A stretch of 64,000 nucleotides of DNA from Knufia peltigerae (Eukaryota > Ascomycota > Eurotiomycetes > Chaetothyriales > Trichomeriaceae), in the NCBI GenBank assembly GCA_030247855.1, contig JAPDRN010000010.1, positions 434,001 through 498,000 on the forward strand, given 5' to 3'. Every line of letters begins with the position of its first letter. Position 1 is the stretch's first letter. The notes beneath the pieces are model-generated. The model did not search any database. It was not told the origin of the DNA and saw only the letters and a list, made by a program, of their open reading frames with translations. The position numbers and the translations under genes were made by a program. Below, one piece after another: positions 45,827 through 57,720 of the stretch.

Positions 45827-46229
45827 GTCGTCTTGGCTACCGTACGTTTTATTCCCACAGCATGGTCGGTCAAGCCGACGACGTCTTTATTAGAATCTAA
45901 GCCGGACCAAAAAAAAGTTGTCTGGTGGTGTCACCATAGCATCATTTCTACAAATGCGGAGAAATCGCAGGCACGAGAAACGCGCCAAGACGGCGGAGGA
46001 TCATTTTGAAGATCGAATCCATTGCGATTCTCGTCAGTCTTTACGTCTATCAACTCTTCGCAAATCTTCCGTGTCGACAGCACAGTTGAAAATCACAATA
46101 GCATACCTATCTTGACGCATCCCTGCTCGATTCCCGCAGCGCAAATCCCATGGCGCAGATGTGCTACGACGAGTCATAGTCCTCTTTCATCGTCACATTC
46201 CGCGTCTTTTCCCACCATACTGAGTCGGT
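45827..46229. promoter_or_regulatory. Divergent promoter region of the mitochondrial-protein gene and YAF9
   Basis: A 403-bp spacer between two divergent starts. No specific element was recognised. Confidence 0.5.
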
Positions 46230-46967
46230 ATGCCTGCTCCGGCTGGAACCAAACGCGTACGCGGCGTTCAGGTCTACCGCCCTTTCGTCTACGGTACCGA
46301 AGCGATCCCTTTCGACCCTGAGAATAGGCCCAAGGACGCACCAGCCGATCATACTCACAAATGGAAAGTGTTTGTCCGCGGGATCAACAACGAAGATATA
46401 TCCTACTGGCTTAAGAAAGTCCAGTTCAAATTGCACGACACATACGCCAATAGTGTGCGAATGATTGAAAGTCCACCATTTGAGGTAGAAGAGACGGGCT
46501 GGGGTGAATTTGAGATTGCAATCAAGTTCTACTTTGTCCCAGAAAGCACGGAGAAACCGCAACAGATCTGGCATGGTCTCAAATTACACCCCTACTACGG
46601 GGACGTTGAGCAGCAAAAGCGCGACAGGTCGATGATCAGCAGCGTTTGTTATGAAGAGGTCTTGTTCAACGAGCCTGTAGAAGCCTTCTACGACATTCTC
46701 ACAGGCGGCCCCCAAGCGACGAAGTCGAAGGGCGGAAAAGGCTCGAAAGCTCAGATCAAGGCGCTACCCACGGCAGAGATACCCATGAAAAGTGGTGGAG
46801 GTAACAAATTCAGCAGGGAAGAAGAAGGTAAAGAGTTGGATCGGCTGGGTGAGGCAGTAAAGAAAGTGCAGGCGATGATTGCGGAAGAGAAAGCCAAATT
46901 GGTAACCGAAGAAACCAAACTGCAAGAGCTGGAAAAGACTGAAGGAAAACCCATCAAAAAGAAGTGA
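46230..46967 (+). CDS. yaf9: YEATS-domain protein YAF9 (SWR1/NuA4 subunit)
   Basis: A single exon of 245 residues. The YEATS domain covers about 8-150: RVRGVQVYRPFVYG, HTHKWKVFVRG, the aromatic-cage region around GWGEFEIAIKFYF, and LHPYYG. The domain reads acetyl- or crotonyl-lysine on histone H3. A Gly/Lys-rich linker is followed by a C-terminal coiled coil (about 195-240, EEEGKELDRLGEAVKKVQ) that docks Yaf9 in the SWR1 and NuA4 complexes. Length and order match the family. The gene acts in the nucleus in H2A.Z deposition and H4/H2A acetylation. Confidence 0.95.
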   Translation: MPAPAGTKRVRGVQVYRPFVYGTEAIPFDPENRPKDAPADHTHKWKVFVRGINNEDISYWLKKVQFKLHDTYANSVRMIESPPFEVEETGWGEFEIAIKFYFVPESTEKPQQIWHGLKLHPYYGDVEQQKRDRSMISSVCYEEVLFNEPVEAFYDILTGGPQATKSKGGKGSKAQIKALPTAEIPMKSGGGNKFSREEEGKELDRLGEAVKKVQAMIAEEKAKLVTEETKLQELEKTEGKPIKKK

Positions 46968-48139
46968 AATGTGGAGCGGACCGACGCCGACTATTTCTCG
47001 GGGGAAATGCCAGGCACATATATGGGAGGTCGAGCCTTGAGTCGCTTTGACAGCAATAACCTGGCTGTGGAAGTAAGTGAGAGTGGCATTTCAGACGATT
47101 TGTTCTATTTCGTCGGCACTCATCAAGGCAGCTCGTCTATTCAGTGCAAGCAATATCTCGATCTGCTGTCTTACCACCATAAGCGACCCTCTGTTTGATC
47201 AATACACTTCCACAACAGGACTTGTTAGCCGGAGACCCCGCCTCTAAAGTTGTCAGAAACACCCTCAAATCTTTTGAATGAAGTATCCAGGCTCATGGAA
47301 CATGTTCCCGAGCGTCTGCTTCAGGAGGGGTCAGGCATCGCCAGGCTCTCCAGGTTGAGCTTCCACTTTGGCGGACTGATTGCACATGATCAGTTGCTCT
47401 TTGTTGGCCTTCTTTCTGGCAGTTGGTGACTATATCATGTCTCTAAGCACCACTAATATCAGGTTCAGGGACGGAAGGAAACTGTCCTTTTGACTGCACC
47501 AGGTCGATCCTCCAGGACCTAAATGACTTGAGCATGCCTCACCTGCTCAATCCGGAGTCCTTGAGCCATGTCGCACGGGAGGCATCTGTAGAGAGAGCAT
47601 CATGCGTTTCACGGGAAGCTGAATCCAGGGCCCTCGCTTTCCTCTACCGTGAGGCAGACATATTCAACAAAGACATCCTTGGACGCACCTGTGCCCTTTA
47701 TTCCGACTTTTGGGAGTGGGCCATCCAGGACTTGAGACATCGGGTCTTCGTTTTATATGACTGCAAGTCTTCGCGCTGAAAATGGTCAAGGAGGAGTGCG
47801 CCGCGAGGCTGAATCGCATAGAGGGATTTGCGTATGTCATCATTGACCAAAGTTTTGGCCTACAAAGTCTGGCCACACCATTCACGTCAATACTGCGATA
47901 CACAGGACAAGCACAATACGCTAAATTCACAGATTCCGCACGAGTGGTTCCGAGTATCAAATACGGTCGTCCAGTACCTACTTCTCATAGAGAGGAGTGA
48001 TTCCCTCAGTAGTCTGGAATTAATGCTCCTCGCAATGTCTTGTTTTTATATAGTCGAGACAAAGAGGTATTTATCCCAAAACATGCTAGGTCTCTGTATA
48101 GTTCGAGAATTACTCGCAGAATAACCCGAGCGCCTTCCC
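46968..48139. other. Convergent intergenic region
   Basis: About 1.2 kb between the 3' ends of YAF9 and SYF2. Short open frames at 47528-48000 have no recognisable content. Confidence 0.5.
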
Positions 48140-49150
48140 TCACATGGCCGTTCCTCTCTCGAAACTCTCGCGTATGTCGGCCGTGTACCGATCGTAGAAC
48201 CTCGCCAGCTTCATGTTGAACTGCTTGTTCTTCTCGTTGATGTACGTGACGTCGCCGCCGTCCTCCTCGCGGCCTCTGGCCTTCCGGGCTTTGAACCTCG
48301 CCTCCTCGGCCTTTCGTAGGTCCTCGACCAGACGGTCCACGTTCTCCCGCTTCGGTTTCTGCTCGACGAAGCCCGTGCTGTCGTCGTCGGCGTAGAACCG
48401 GCCGTCCCGGTCGATGGCCACGAGTTCGCCGTTCTCCATCTCGACGATCTCGAGCCCGCCGGTGCGCGCGGCGTTCTCGAGGATCTCGGCCTTTTGGCGC
48501 TCGTACTCTTCACGGTTCCTGCCGCCGTCCTTCACCGCGGCCTTTTCGAGGTCCCGGATCTGCCGGTCGTACATCTTGGCCGCCTCGGCCGAGTAGTCCG
48601 CGAAAGCGTTGTTCTCGCGCGCGTGCTTCTTGCGGTTCACGCGTTCGTCCCACCGTTCGGACTCTTCGATGGTATAGTCCCACGCCCGCTTGCGCTCGAA
48701 GGCACCCTTGCCCTCGTCCTCTTCGGTGTCGGCCTTCAGGATGTTGTGGGAGGCGATGGCCGACTTTCGCGACAGACTGGCCAGGACGCTGGGGTCGACG
48801 GCGGCCCGGGTGGCTTCCGCTTTGGCCTCGGCAAGGTTGGATTTCGCCGAAGCTGACGCTCGGGACTTGAGAGCTTTGAAGCGCGCAAGTCGGTCGGCGG
48901 CCGTGTTTGACGGAGCAGACGCAGCGGGCAGAGCTGTTGTTTCATCAGAAGTAGTCGCTTCATCCGATGGGGCTGATTCCTCGACAGATGTGGCTCCTCC
49001 TTGTTGTTTCTTTTGTGATTCCATAGTCTTCTTGCTGTCCTTTACTCCGGTTGTGGGCGTCGTGGTGTCGTTGGTGGCTGCTGCGTCTGTCGGGCGAGTC
49101 TCCTCTTGTTCCGGGCTTGGGCTGAGTTTGCGTCGTTTCGCAGGAGGCAT
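48140..49150 (-). CDS. syf2: Pre-mRNA-splicing factor SYF2
   Basis: A single exon of 336 residues. The N-terminal 85 residues are disordered with a basic start (PPAKRRKLSPSPEQ). The SYF2 domain fills about 90-330: RLARFKALKSRA, KRAWDYTIEESERWDERV, FADYSAEAAKMYDRQIRDLE, and the end FNMKLARFYDRYTADIRESFERG. Syf2 is a Prp19-complex-associated factor in the activated spliceosome. It shows strong G/C preference at third positions through the helical part, more than its neighbours. It is divergent from COQ11 across 378 bp. Confidence 0.95.
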   Translation of the reverse strand: MPPAKRRKLSPSPEQEETRPTDAAATNDTTTPTTGVKDSKKTMESQKKQQGGATSVEESAPSDEATTSDETTALPAASAPSNTAADRLARFKALKSRASASAKSNLAEAKAEATRAAVDPSVLASLSRKSAIASHNILKADTEEDEGKGAFERKRAWDYTIEESERWDERVNRKKHARENNAFADYSAEAAKMYDRQIRDLEKAAVKDGGRNREEYERQKAEILENAARTGGLEIVEMENGELVAIDRDGRFYADDDSTGFVEQKPKRENVDRLVEDLRKAEEARFKARKARGREEDGGDVTYINEKNKQFNMKLARFYDRYTADIRESFERGTAM

Positions 49151-49528
49151 GATGGGTCAAACGGGAGCTGACAAGTCGGATAGAGAGTGACTGCAAGATA
49201 AGCGATGCTAGGCTTATAGTCGGGTTGAAGTAAATATCTCGTGTAACAATTTTCGCGCGGTGCTGTGCTGTGCTAGTCGCAACCTTGCCCCGTCCTCGTT
49301 TCCACTTCAGAAAAAAGGACATCGCTATTGAGCATTCGGTAGACCTTCCACATACGACTTCCCTTATCAAATACGTCAGTGTTATGCGCCCAAAAAAAAG
49401 TTCCCGACGATCAGATCATTCCACGACTCGCAGCATCATGGAGCTTTCATGCTACGAGGTTGTACTGACTCTTTTCTAGCTGGTATTCGAGTACAACAAC
49501 GGTATCGAACATCCAGCAGTCATATAAC
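49151..49528. promoter_or_regulatory. Divergent promoter region of SYF2 and COQ11
   Basis: A 378-bp spacer. A short GTGCT repeat lies near 49259-49274. No specific element was recognised. Confidence 0.5.
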
Positions 49529-50463
49529 ATGGCTCAGGCTGCAAAGAAGAGACTTGTAATTGCTGGCGGGAATGGATTTCTCGGGTCTCGCATTTGCAAG
49601 TCCGCCGTCGCTCGCGGTTGGGACGTAATATCCATAAGGTACCGAACTTGTTCAGTTTACTACTCCATGTGCTTCTTCCTGATAAACGATACAGCCGGTC
49701 CGGAGAGCCAAGATGGTCCTCGGTGACCTCAGAACCCTCGCCCCCGTCGTGGTCGAAATCCGTCACATGGGCCAAAGGTGATATCCTAAAGCCTGCGACT
49801 TACACCTCGCACCTGAAAGGGGCTGATGCCGTCGTCCATACCATGGGCATCCTGCTCGAAGCAGACTATAAGGGCGTCATATCTGGGAAAGAGAGCGTCG
49901 TCTCCGGCCTGTCAAGGGCCTTCAGTTCCTCCAAGGCCGGTAGTACAAATAACCCTCTCGAACGCAAACCCGGAGGTGAACTCGGCAAGGGCGAAAAAGA
50001 CGGCCAGATTACGTACGAGTTGATGAATAGAGATTCCGCAATTGCTCTGGCGCAAGAAGCGGAAAGAGAAGGTGCCAGCACGTTTGTGTACATCTCTGCC
50101 GCCGCGGGCGCACCTATGCTTCCAACAAGATACATCACCACGAAACGAGAAGCCGAGACCACGATAGCGAGCAATATGACCAAATTGAGGAGCATTTTCA
50201 TACGGCCAGGCTTTTTGTACGACAGTAGTCGGAAGTTTACGCTCCCGATAGCTGCCTCCGGAATGGTGGGAAGCACTTTCAATAGTCTCGTTGGCGGTAG
50301 CCTCACTCGGATATTTGGTGCTGCTGTCGAAAAGCCACTCAAGGCAGATCTGGTGGCCGACGCTGTTGTTGAATCCATAGCGGATGGCTCAACTAGAGGC
50401 GTCATCGACACTCCATTGATCGAAGCACTGGCTGCAAAAGCCTGGCGCCGGACCATGTTGTAA
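49529..50463 (+). CDS. coq11: Coenzyme Q biosynthesis-associated atypical SDR, COQ11
   Basis: Two exons, 49529-49638 and 49695-50463, giving 292 residues; the 56-nt intron joins ISIS to RSGEP. The N-terminal Rossmann motif is GGNGFLG (13-19). Further landmarks are DAVVHTMGILLE, FVYISAAAG, TTKREAE (an atypical SDR active-site region) and RPGFLYD. The family, including yeast Coq11 (YLR290C) and NDUFA9-like proteins, is mitochondrial and associates with the CoQ synthome; in fungi the presequence is short or cryptic, as here (AAKKR). The second exon alone looks like a complete frame but lacks the nucleotide-binding start. Confidence 0.9.
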
Positions 50464-51000
50464 TTCTTGCATTCAAAAATGAACGACTGGATAGGTACCT
50501 GTGAAAATAGCTGTACAATAAAGACTTGAGAAGATAAGGTATGACATGATGATGATTATTGAATGACTTGATTATATATCTTAGTTCATCCATTATCCCC
50601 AAACAACATGTTTGGGGCAGTCAATCATAGCCAAGTCCCTGGCACTGTATGAATTTATCTCAGCAGCAAATATGAAGACTCAATCCGGCAACAAGGCTGC
50701 TGGATCTTCACCTGACAACTTCCACCGCCAACATCATAGCCCCGCGTATCGGTGCCGTCTGCGTCGAATTCTATCATACACTCCCATCCAAACGCCCTTG
50801 ATGTAAACAAATCCCGCTATGCTAATCACATTGGAGTGAAGATTGGAAGGGATGCCCACCGACGCAGTGGGAGAGTTGCCTCGTAAGGTGTGAAATTCGA
50901 AATTTTTGTACAGAAGAGGACATGTCAGAAGAATCGCGAGCCCACTGTATTATAGTACACTCTTTGGTGCTCGTCTTTGATAGGTGTTGTTTCTCTTAGA
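50464..51000. other. Convergent intergenic spacer
   Basis: 537 bp between the 3' ends of COQ11 and TIM23. An AATAAA-like signal is near 50517-50522. Nothing else is seen. Confidence 0.5.
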
Positions 51001-51751
51001 TTACAGGTTGGCGTTCTGGCTTTCCTGTGGAGGCTCAAATAAGACTTTGCGAGTAAGCTAATCACTGTCAGTAAAGCTGTGGTGAATACAATAAGATCTG
51101 CCTTACCGCCCATGCGCCAGCAATTGAAGCGACGATGCCACTTGAGATCAGCATAGGCTTTAGCCCTCTTGTGCTCTTGAAAATGGCTCCACTGAGTGCG
51201 CCAGCCACTATGCTGTTGGCCGCATCGTGCTTGCCACGATAGTAGCCAATCGTGGAGTTGAAGCCGTTATAAACCATTGCTACCACTCCAGCTGAGTTCC
51301 CGAGGAAAGGTCCTCTCCTCGTTACGCTGTTCAGGACACTGTTGAGGCGCAACTTCGGAGGTGCCGATGCAGGTGTCCGATTGAGACCTTCTATTAAACC
51401 CCACGTTCCACCAGTAGTCAGAGCCGTCAAGTATACGGTTCCTGTTCCATAGCAAAGATCGTCCGACCAGCCTCGAGAGGGAAGAAATGACCGAGCGCCC
51501 GGAAGATCTGATAATGTGGATTCGTCTAATGAAAGATAATCAAGTGTCTGTTGATTCAAGCCAGCGAGAGGATGTAATTTCGAGGCATCGGGTAGAGATG
51601 CTGCTCCTAGGAGCGTAGAGACATCGGTGGTGTAAGAAGGGTCAAATGATGCCGGTGCGTATCCTCCGGCCGAAGGCGCAGGCGCAGACTCGGTCCGCTG
51701 AGATTCTGCTTGCTGTTTTCTCCTGCCAGTGAAGGCGTCCCAGACGGACAT
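51001..51751 (-). CDS. tim23: Mitochondrial inner-membrane translocase subunit TIM23
   Basis: Two exons on the minus strand, 51107-51751 and 51001-51057, giving 233 residues. The 49-nt intron sits directly after GAWA and restores the usual basic C-terminus LTRKVLFE. The N-terminal 95 residues form the intermembrane-space domain (DASKLHPLAGL...LDYLSLDE). Four membrane helices of the Tim17/22/23 family follow, with the conserved GTGTVYLTALTTGGTWGL, RRGPFLGNSAGVVAMVYN and AGALSGAIFKSTRG segments. It forms the presequence translocase channel. The head-to-head neighbour is TRM732. Confidence 0.96.
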
Positions 51752-52116
51752 ATTGAATCGACAATAGCAACTTCTCGACGGATGAAGGGGGAAATGGGAA
51801 GGACGAGTGAGGGTGGTATGGCAAAATATCTGTTCGTAAATACGTCTGGCGATAGAAGGTAAAATGGTGCTGGAGAGAAAATTGTTAGAATCGGATCGAC
51901 GGCGGCGCTATACAGGACACGTGACCGGAATCAGCCGAAGAATGTCCGGAGCCTCTTCTACTACAGCCTCGTGGGAATTTTTTCATGGCTAGCCTGCACT
52001 TCCAGTAACTCTTGGACAACACCGTACGGCATGCAAAACGGGTCATAGACATTGGAGTGTATCAAGAGTATGGAAACTCTGGAAATCTGCAGAGTTTGAC
52101 CGGCCTGAAAACTAAG
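51752..52116. promoter_or_regulatory. Divergent promoter/leader between TIM23 and TRM732, with two uORFs
   Basis: A 365-bp spacer. On the TRM732 side it contains two upstream ORFs, 51985-52008 (7 codons plus stop, in frame with the main gene) and 52031-52048 (5 codons plus stop). Confidence 0.5.
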
Positions 52117-55100
52117 ATGGATCTGGTTTCACGGGCCCTGGAGGCCCCAATACCAGTACCGATTTCCATCCTTTCAGATTTGGGGAAGGGCGCGTTACGA
52201 CAGGCGTTGCGAGAAGTCGATGAAGTCCCTAGGTTGACAAGTCTCTGGAAGAGGTTGATCCTCACTGTCAGAGATCCTCAAGTTCTCGACAAGCACATTA
52301 CAGTTGCGTGCAATGCCCTCTGTGTATTCATCAAGGGCGGTGCTGCCAGTCCCCGTCCTGAGCTCCATCGTTTCAGCACTTCGAGGGAAACATGGCTTGA
52401 TGCTTTTGCCTGTGTCCATAAAGCCTTTGACGACGGAATGACGAAGCCAGCTTTCCAAATGTTGGACACACTCTGTGATTTGCTCAAAGAAATGTGTGAT
52501 TCGGAAGTAGACAGCATCATGACAATTGCTGTTCCACCGTTAGTCGAGACTATACTACTGTGCTCACCTCGATCTGACCTCAAGAAAGCTTGTCTCATGC
52601 TTACTGGCTTCATTCGAAAGACTCTGGTGCCTGACTTGCTCGAACGTTTCGCTGAACAAACAACCACGGAGCATGTCTTGGCTTGGAAAGAACGTCTGGT
52701 CGAGCATCATGTTACAGCCACAGATGTGTCAGAGATAGGAAGCGGTAGTATGCCTTCTCTTCTTCTTGCCTTGATCTTTGCAAGCGTTGACGTCAACACA
52801 AGGAGCACAGCCATCAAGACGTGCTCTGCCCTGTGTTCTCGTGGATCAGCACGACCAGATCGCCCCAGTCTTCAAGATCTAGTCGAGAGAGTTGTTGGAC
52901 TATACTTGGAGAGGAATCACGAGTCACTCGGAGACTTCGCTCAGAATATCCTACCGGTCATCCTAAACGACAAACACAGGTTTGCAGCTTTTGCAACACT
53001 GCATGCAAGGTCTTGTTGCGACAGCGAGGCACGTTTAGCCCTCTTTCTTTCTACGTTGCGTGTCGGAGTGTCAAAAAGTTTGTTGTCTGAAACAGGTAGG
53101 GTTTTTTGGCACCACCCGGGTCTACACACGTTTTCAGCTGACTGAGATATTCCTGATAGAAACCATCTCGATCTTCAATTCTGCCTTCCCAGAAGATACC
53201 TCTGCTACCAATCAAGACCCATATCATTGGTTCCCACACTTATTCAAGCTGGCAAGCTCAGAAATTCGAATATTGACATACGGACTCTTGACAGCATCCT
53301 CTGCTTCTAATTCGATTGTCCCAGAGCCCGCTCTAAATTGCATCATTTTGGGGTTGAAACATCTTCACAATGATGCTGATGCCCACGAAAGAGGAGAAAT
53401 CATGAGTATAACAAAGAGATTTCTAAAAAGAATCCAGACTGGGAGCTCGGCACTACTAAAACAGAAACAGAACAGCTTCGTCTTGGAAGCCGACTTAGTT
53501 GTTGCTTCGTATGGCCTTTTTACCTCGACTTACTACTACTTCTTACGAGCGGAGTTGAACAGTGGTATCTCGTACCCACGCCACATACTCGCCTTACAAT
53601 CGCTCCAATGCCTTCTTGACTCCAGATTAGAGATCCACACATTCTCAAGTGACTGTGAGCTTATGAAGTCTCTGTGCAATCTTTGTTTGGACCCGTTTGA
53701 GGATGTCCGACAAGCATCGGCAGCTATCCTCCATGTTCTTGCCTCGGAAACGGCAGAAACGCTATCTTTGGTTGTCAATCTTGGGCTGCTGCAAGGTGTA
53801 GAATCCCTAGTCGTTCAGACTTGCAGAAGCGATCATGCAGACGGGATGGGAAGGCTCTGGGCGTTACGATCGCGTCTCGATTGCATACTTCAATTTGAGC
53901 AAAATTCCTCCGAGACAACATTGTCGAGGTGTATAACGCAGCTAGAAGCTCAATTATCTATAGTGGGAGGCTTGCAACCCGGATCAACCTACCCTTTACA
54001 TGGGCACTTACTAGGCTTGAATTTTCAGCTCCGCGACTTCAGAGCCAACGACAGGGAACGTCTGAACTTCGACGCTGCGCGGATTTTGAGAATATGTCGT
54101 CAAGCCTGGGATCAAGTCAGATCCCAGTTGTGTGTCGATTCTCCAGAAAGGACTTCAGATTTGACCGAGGACGACGGCACTCAAGGCCCAAAGGATATGC
54201 TCGCTTATTCCTGGAGAGCGTTGCGCGATTCAAGGTGAGTCTACTGCAATATAACTCGGCAATAACTAACCTAGGCAGCCTTGTTCTTCAATCGTTGCTT
54301 TTGGCATCTGATTATAATAAAGATCTATATGCGTCTATTGGGTCCCTCTGCATGGATCAACTAATGTCACTCCGACATAGAGGTGCATTCTCGACAGTGG
54401 CAAATACTTTCCTGCTATGTTGCGAGACAGTTCGTGCCGCAACCGAAGCTAGTGTCCGCGGTCTTCTCCAGGAGTGGTACAAGGTATGTGTTTCGACAAG
54501 ACGCACGACATGAAGCTGACTCTCGCAGATCGCTTTAGTACAAATCGATGAACAAGCTGATCGCCTCACACGCCGCTCTGCCGGGCTGCCGGCAATGATG
54601 ACAGCGTTGCTCAGTCCGTCCGACGTGACCTTTTTCTCTTCAGCAGTAACAGATCTGACGAGTATTGCCATACGAACACCGGAGGAAACCCGTTCGGATG
54701 GAGAAGAACCCAGGTTACCTCAAGTGCATGCCCTGAATATTCTCAAAGACATCATGACAACATCAAGGTTTGCATCTGTCGTAGTTCACTTCTTATCATC
54801 GATAATTGAACTAGCGGCCTCCTGTCTCACTTCTAAAATCTGGGCCATCAGGAATTGTGGTCTGATGCTCCTGAGAGCTTGCATCAATCGCCTGGATACC
54901 TCCAACGTGCACGACAACGCTGATACAATAGACTCGACGGGATCCGGCTTCAGAGAGACTTCCTCCTCAGTTGCTATCCGCATGCTCCATTCAGCACAAC
55001 ATATGCCCGGTAATGCACCTAATATGGCGATTAATCCTGCCGAACTCGTATTTGCAGCACTGGATCTCCTTGGACATGGCAAGGTCACGACCAATAAAGC

Positions 55101-56886
55101 TTCAGAGATTGATATGGCTATCGCTCGAGAGTTGTCGAACCCAGCCTGGGCTGTACGAGACCATGCAGCGTTCCTGATGGCGCATCGTTTATACCCTCTG
55201 GGCCCCATGTCAGCTGTTCAGAAGTTGTTCGAAGCGACTGCGACCATTTCATGCGAGAACGTTACCCATGGACGCTTGCTCTGTTGCAGATACATTATGG
55301 AGGCGGGAGCCAAAAGTTTGAATAGCAATGAACTAAGTTCCCTGTTGGCGTCCATCGGGAAAGACTTTGCACCAAGCAGCACGGGAATAAGGTGGTCTCC
55401 TTATGTCAATGCGGCGTGGCTGGATATTCTCAATGATGCCGGCGTACTTATCTGGCACCACAAGTGGCCAACCCACATGCTCTGTATGCACCAGTTCCCA
55501 AACAAATTGGACCCATTGCAGAGCAGTAAGTCTGTTCATGACCCTTTCTTGACGCAAAGACTTCTGCTGCACGAAGCATTTTGCTACATGTTCTCTGATG
55601 CGACTGCGTCCGAGACAGAGACTAGGCGAGCTTTCGTATGCCAGTTTACGGACGACCCAGAAGTGCTGCGCGTCTTCCTGGACACGGTACATGAGAAACT
55701 TAGCTACAAACCAGCCTCTACCTTGATTCAGTTATTGGTATCTGTGATCAACGAGAATTATATTGCGCTTATGGGTCAGCCAGATGTACTCGAGATGGCA
55801 TTCGCTTGCTTAGAACGCTGCCTTGCTTCCGCCATCGAATCTGATCTCGACTTGTTGAAGCCCCTTTCCGACAGAATCAAAATCCAAGAACTGGCAACGT
55901 CCAGAGACTTGTGGACCACGGCTTTGAGACTGGAGGCACACTTGTTAAGGCATTTCATGTCGGAGCAAATGGCTGATCCTACTACTATGAAGCGCACCCG
56001 ATTATGGCTCGACGCTCTTGAATATGCCTCGATGGACTATCTTGAGTTCTCTGCGAGGTTGAGCGCCGCCGTTGCGCTATCTACTTACCTGAGGGATTTC
56101 AAATGTGCCATGAAGACCCCCGATGAGAATGAATTCTGGCCGCGATTACTTGTCATCATTTACGATCTGTTGAACGATGACGATGAAGAGGTGCGTGCCG
56201 AAGCTGTCACAGCTGCGAAGAATCTGAATTTGCGACACGTGCTTGTCATCGAAGATCTGGGGCTTTGTCCCCTAGCGATGAGAGAAGTTCTTATCGACCT
56301 ACTGTGCCAGGAGGATGGACGAATGTTTTACCCGACAGAGGCTACACTAGGCAAAATTTTGCGCATTGGGCGGGATATTCGGGGTAGTCTTGACGGTGAA
56401 AGTATCTTGCATCTGGTCAAGAAGCCGGTATCGTCAAAAATCACTGAGATTCTTAAGTCAAAGAATGATCTATTCGCCGAGGAGAGGCAGAATCTTTACA
56501 TCGATGATGTGCGGGAGCTCAATATTTGGACAAAAGTACTATGCCGGTCCTCTATGGGCCTCTTACCATCAAGTCGACTTCAGCTTGTGTTGCAATGGAC
56601 ATCTGAAGGGCTTGACCAGATCGTGAACTTGATTAGGGGTGCGAAAACCTCATCCACCCGCTCGACATTTGTACATCCACTTGGAGTTACATATGATCAC
56701 GAACTTTTGGTGGTGATTGTACAGGTTGTAAGTCTTTCGGGTGTACTCCTACGCAGTGGAGCAAATGGCATACCCCGGGATGAATTGCACGGAAAACTGG
56801 AGCACCTTGACCAGTCATGTCACAATGTGCAAGGCAATGCGGTAGTTACTGAAGCAGTGAATTGGGCACTGAGAATGTCGGAGTGA
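52117..56886 (+). CDS. trm732: TRM732/THADA family protein (DUF2428), tRNA 2'-O-methylation cofactor
   Basis: Four exons: 52117-53095, 53160-54234, 54279-54483 and 54529-56886, giving 1538 residues. Introns of 64, 44 and 45 nt are all phase-consistent. It is an ARM/HEAT-type solenoid. The DUF2428 hallmark is in the middle: RRSAGLPA joined to LPQVHALNILKDI and KIWAIRNCGLMLLRA, with the SWRALRDSS junction just before. Trm732 binds Trm7 for 2'-O-methylation of position 32 in certain tRNAs. The upstream frame is open from 52009, but its first ATG is 52117; an ATG at 51985 is cut off by TAA. The N-terminus may therefore be incomplete or reached by an unseen 5' exon. Confidence 0.88.
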
Positions 56887-57137
56887 AGTGCAGAAGCAGA
56901 TATGAGGCAGCAAATTCCACATGCGCACCCATTTGTCCACCCATCACTAAGAGACACACCAGACCACCGACTCGAATGTGAAACTATCAAGTTCCAGCAT
57001 CGCCTCAAACAACATATAAAGACCAGGACGCATCCCCTCCGCCGAAGCTCGAGCAACAGCCTCAGATTGGTTTTTTCCCTCAGCCAAAGACCTTATACTC
57101 GACTCCAACGAGCTACTGCACACTCGAACCGATCACT
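56887..57137. promoter_or_regulatory. Promoter-like region with TATA box upstream of the small membrane ORF
   Basis: TATAAAG lies at 57015-57021 and is followed by a C-rich leader without ATG until 57138. This supports a separate short gene downstream. Confidence 0.4.
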
Positions 57138-57305
57138 ATGCAGCCTGGCCTCGGAATTCTCCTCTGCTTCCTTCTAATCATTCCCTTTTGCGGCTGGCTT
57201 GCATGGCGATTCTTTATGCCATACCTCCAAGATCAGATGGCGATGGTTGAAGCTGGCGAACAGCGTCTAGCTGAAGGGCATCCACCTGCGGTCAATGGAG
57301 GATAA
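57138..57305 (+). CDS. Putative 55-residue single-pass membrane microprotein
   Basis: A short frame begins at the first ATG after a TATA-like box 117 nt upstream and ends with TAA. Residues 5-30 form one hydrophobic segment (GILLCFLLIIPFCGWLAWRFF) followed by a polar, weakly acidic tail (QDQMAMVEAGEQRLAEG). The size and shape resemble small organelle-membrane proteins of fungi, but I do not recognise a family. It could be non-coding; the single clear helix and ordered codon use are the main support. Confidence 0.45.
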   Translation: MQPGLGILLCFLLIIPFCGWLAWRFFMPYLQDQMAMVEAGEQRLAEGHPPAVNGG

Positions 57306-57720
57306 CGGAGGATGAAGACGAAGAACACAGTGGGCAAGGATGGCGTCTTTCCACATCCAAAGCTCTTCAGGGATTGAATCTGCCAGGCTTGGGAAGAGGA
57401 ACAACGTCTGGAACTGGTGTTACATGTAAATGCGTGTGGTGGGAGTTCCGAAATGGCAGATCTATCGTAATAAATTGCGCGCCGCAACTGCTGCTCAATT
57501 GTACTATTCTCGGCCCTGGGGAGAATACCAGTGTGAAAAGATGTTGCGCTTCTCCGACTCCTACCTACCTTACATATGCCACTTCCTCTTTCCTAGGTTC
57601 TCACCTCCTGGTAACTGATTCGATCTGCCGGATTCTGCTACTCGTCATTGGCGGCATCATCACCTCGCTCATGTTGACCCTTCAACCTCAAGACAGTCGC
57701 TTCATCCGTACCTCTCCATC

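Noticed and set aside
52012..52116. Start of TRM732 at 52012
   Set aside because: The codon there is TTG, not ATG. A eukaryotic non-AUG start is possible but unsupported, so 52117 was used.
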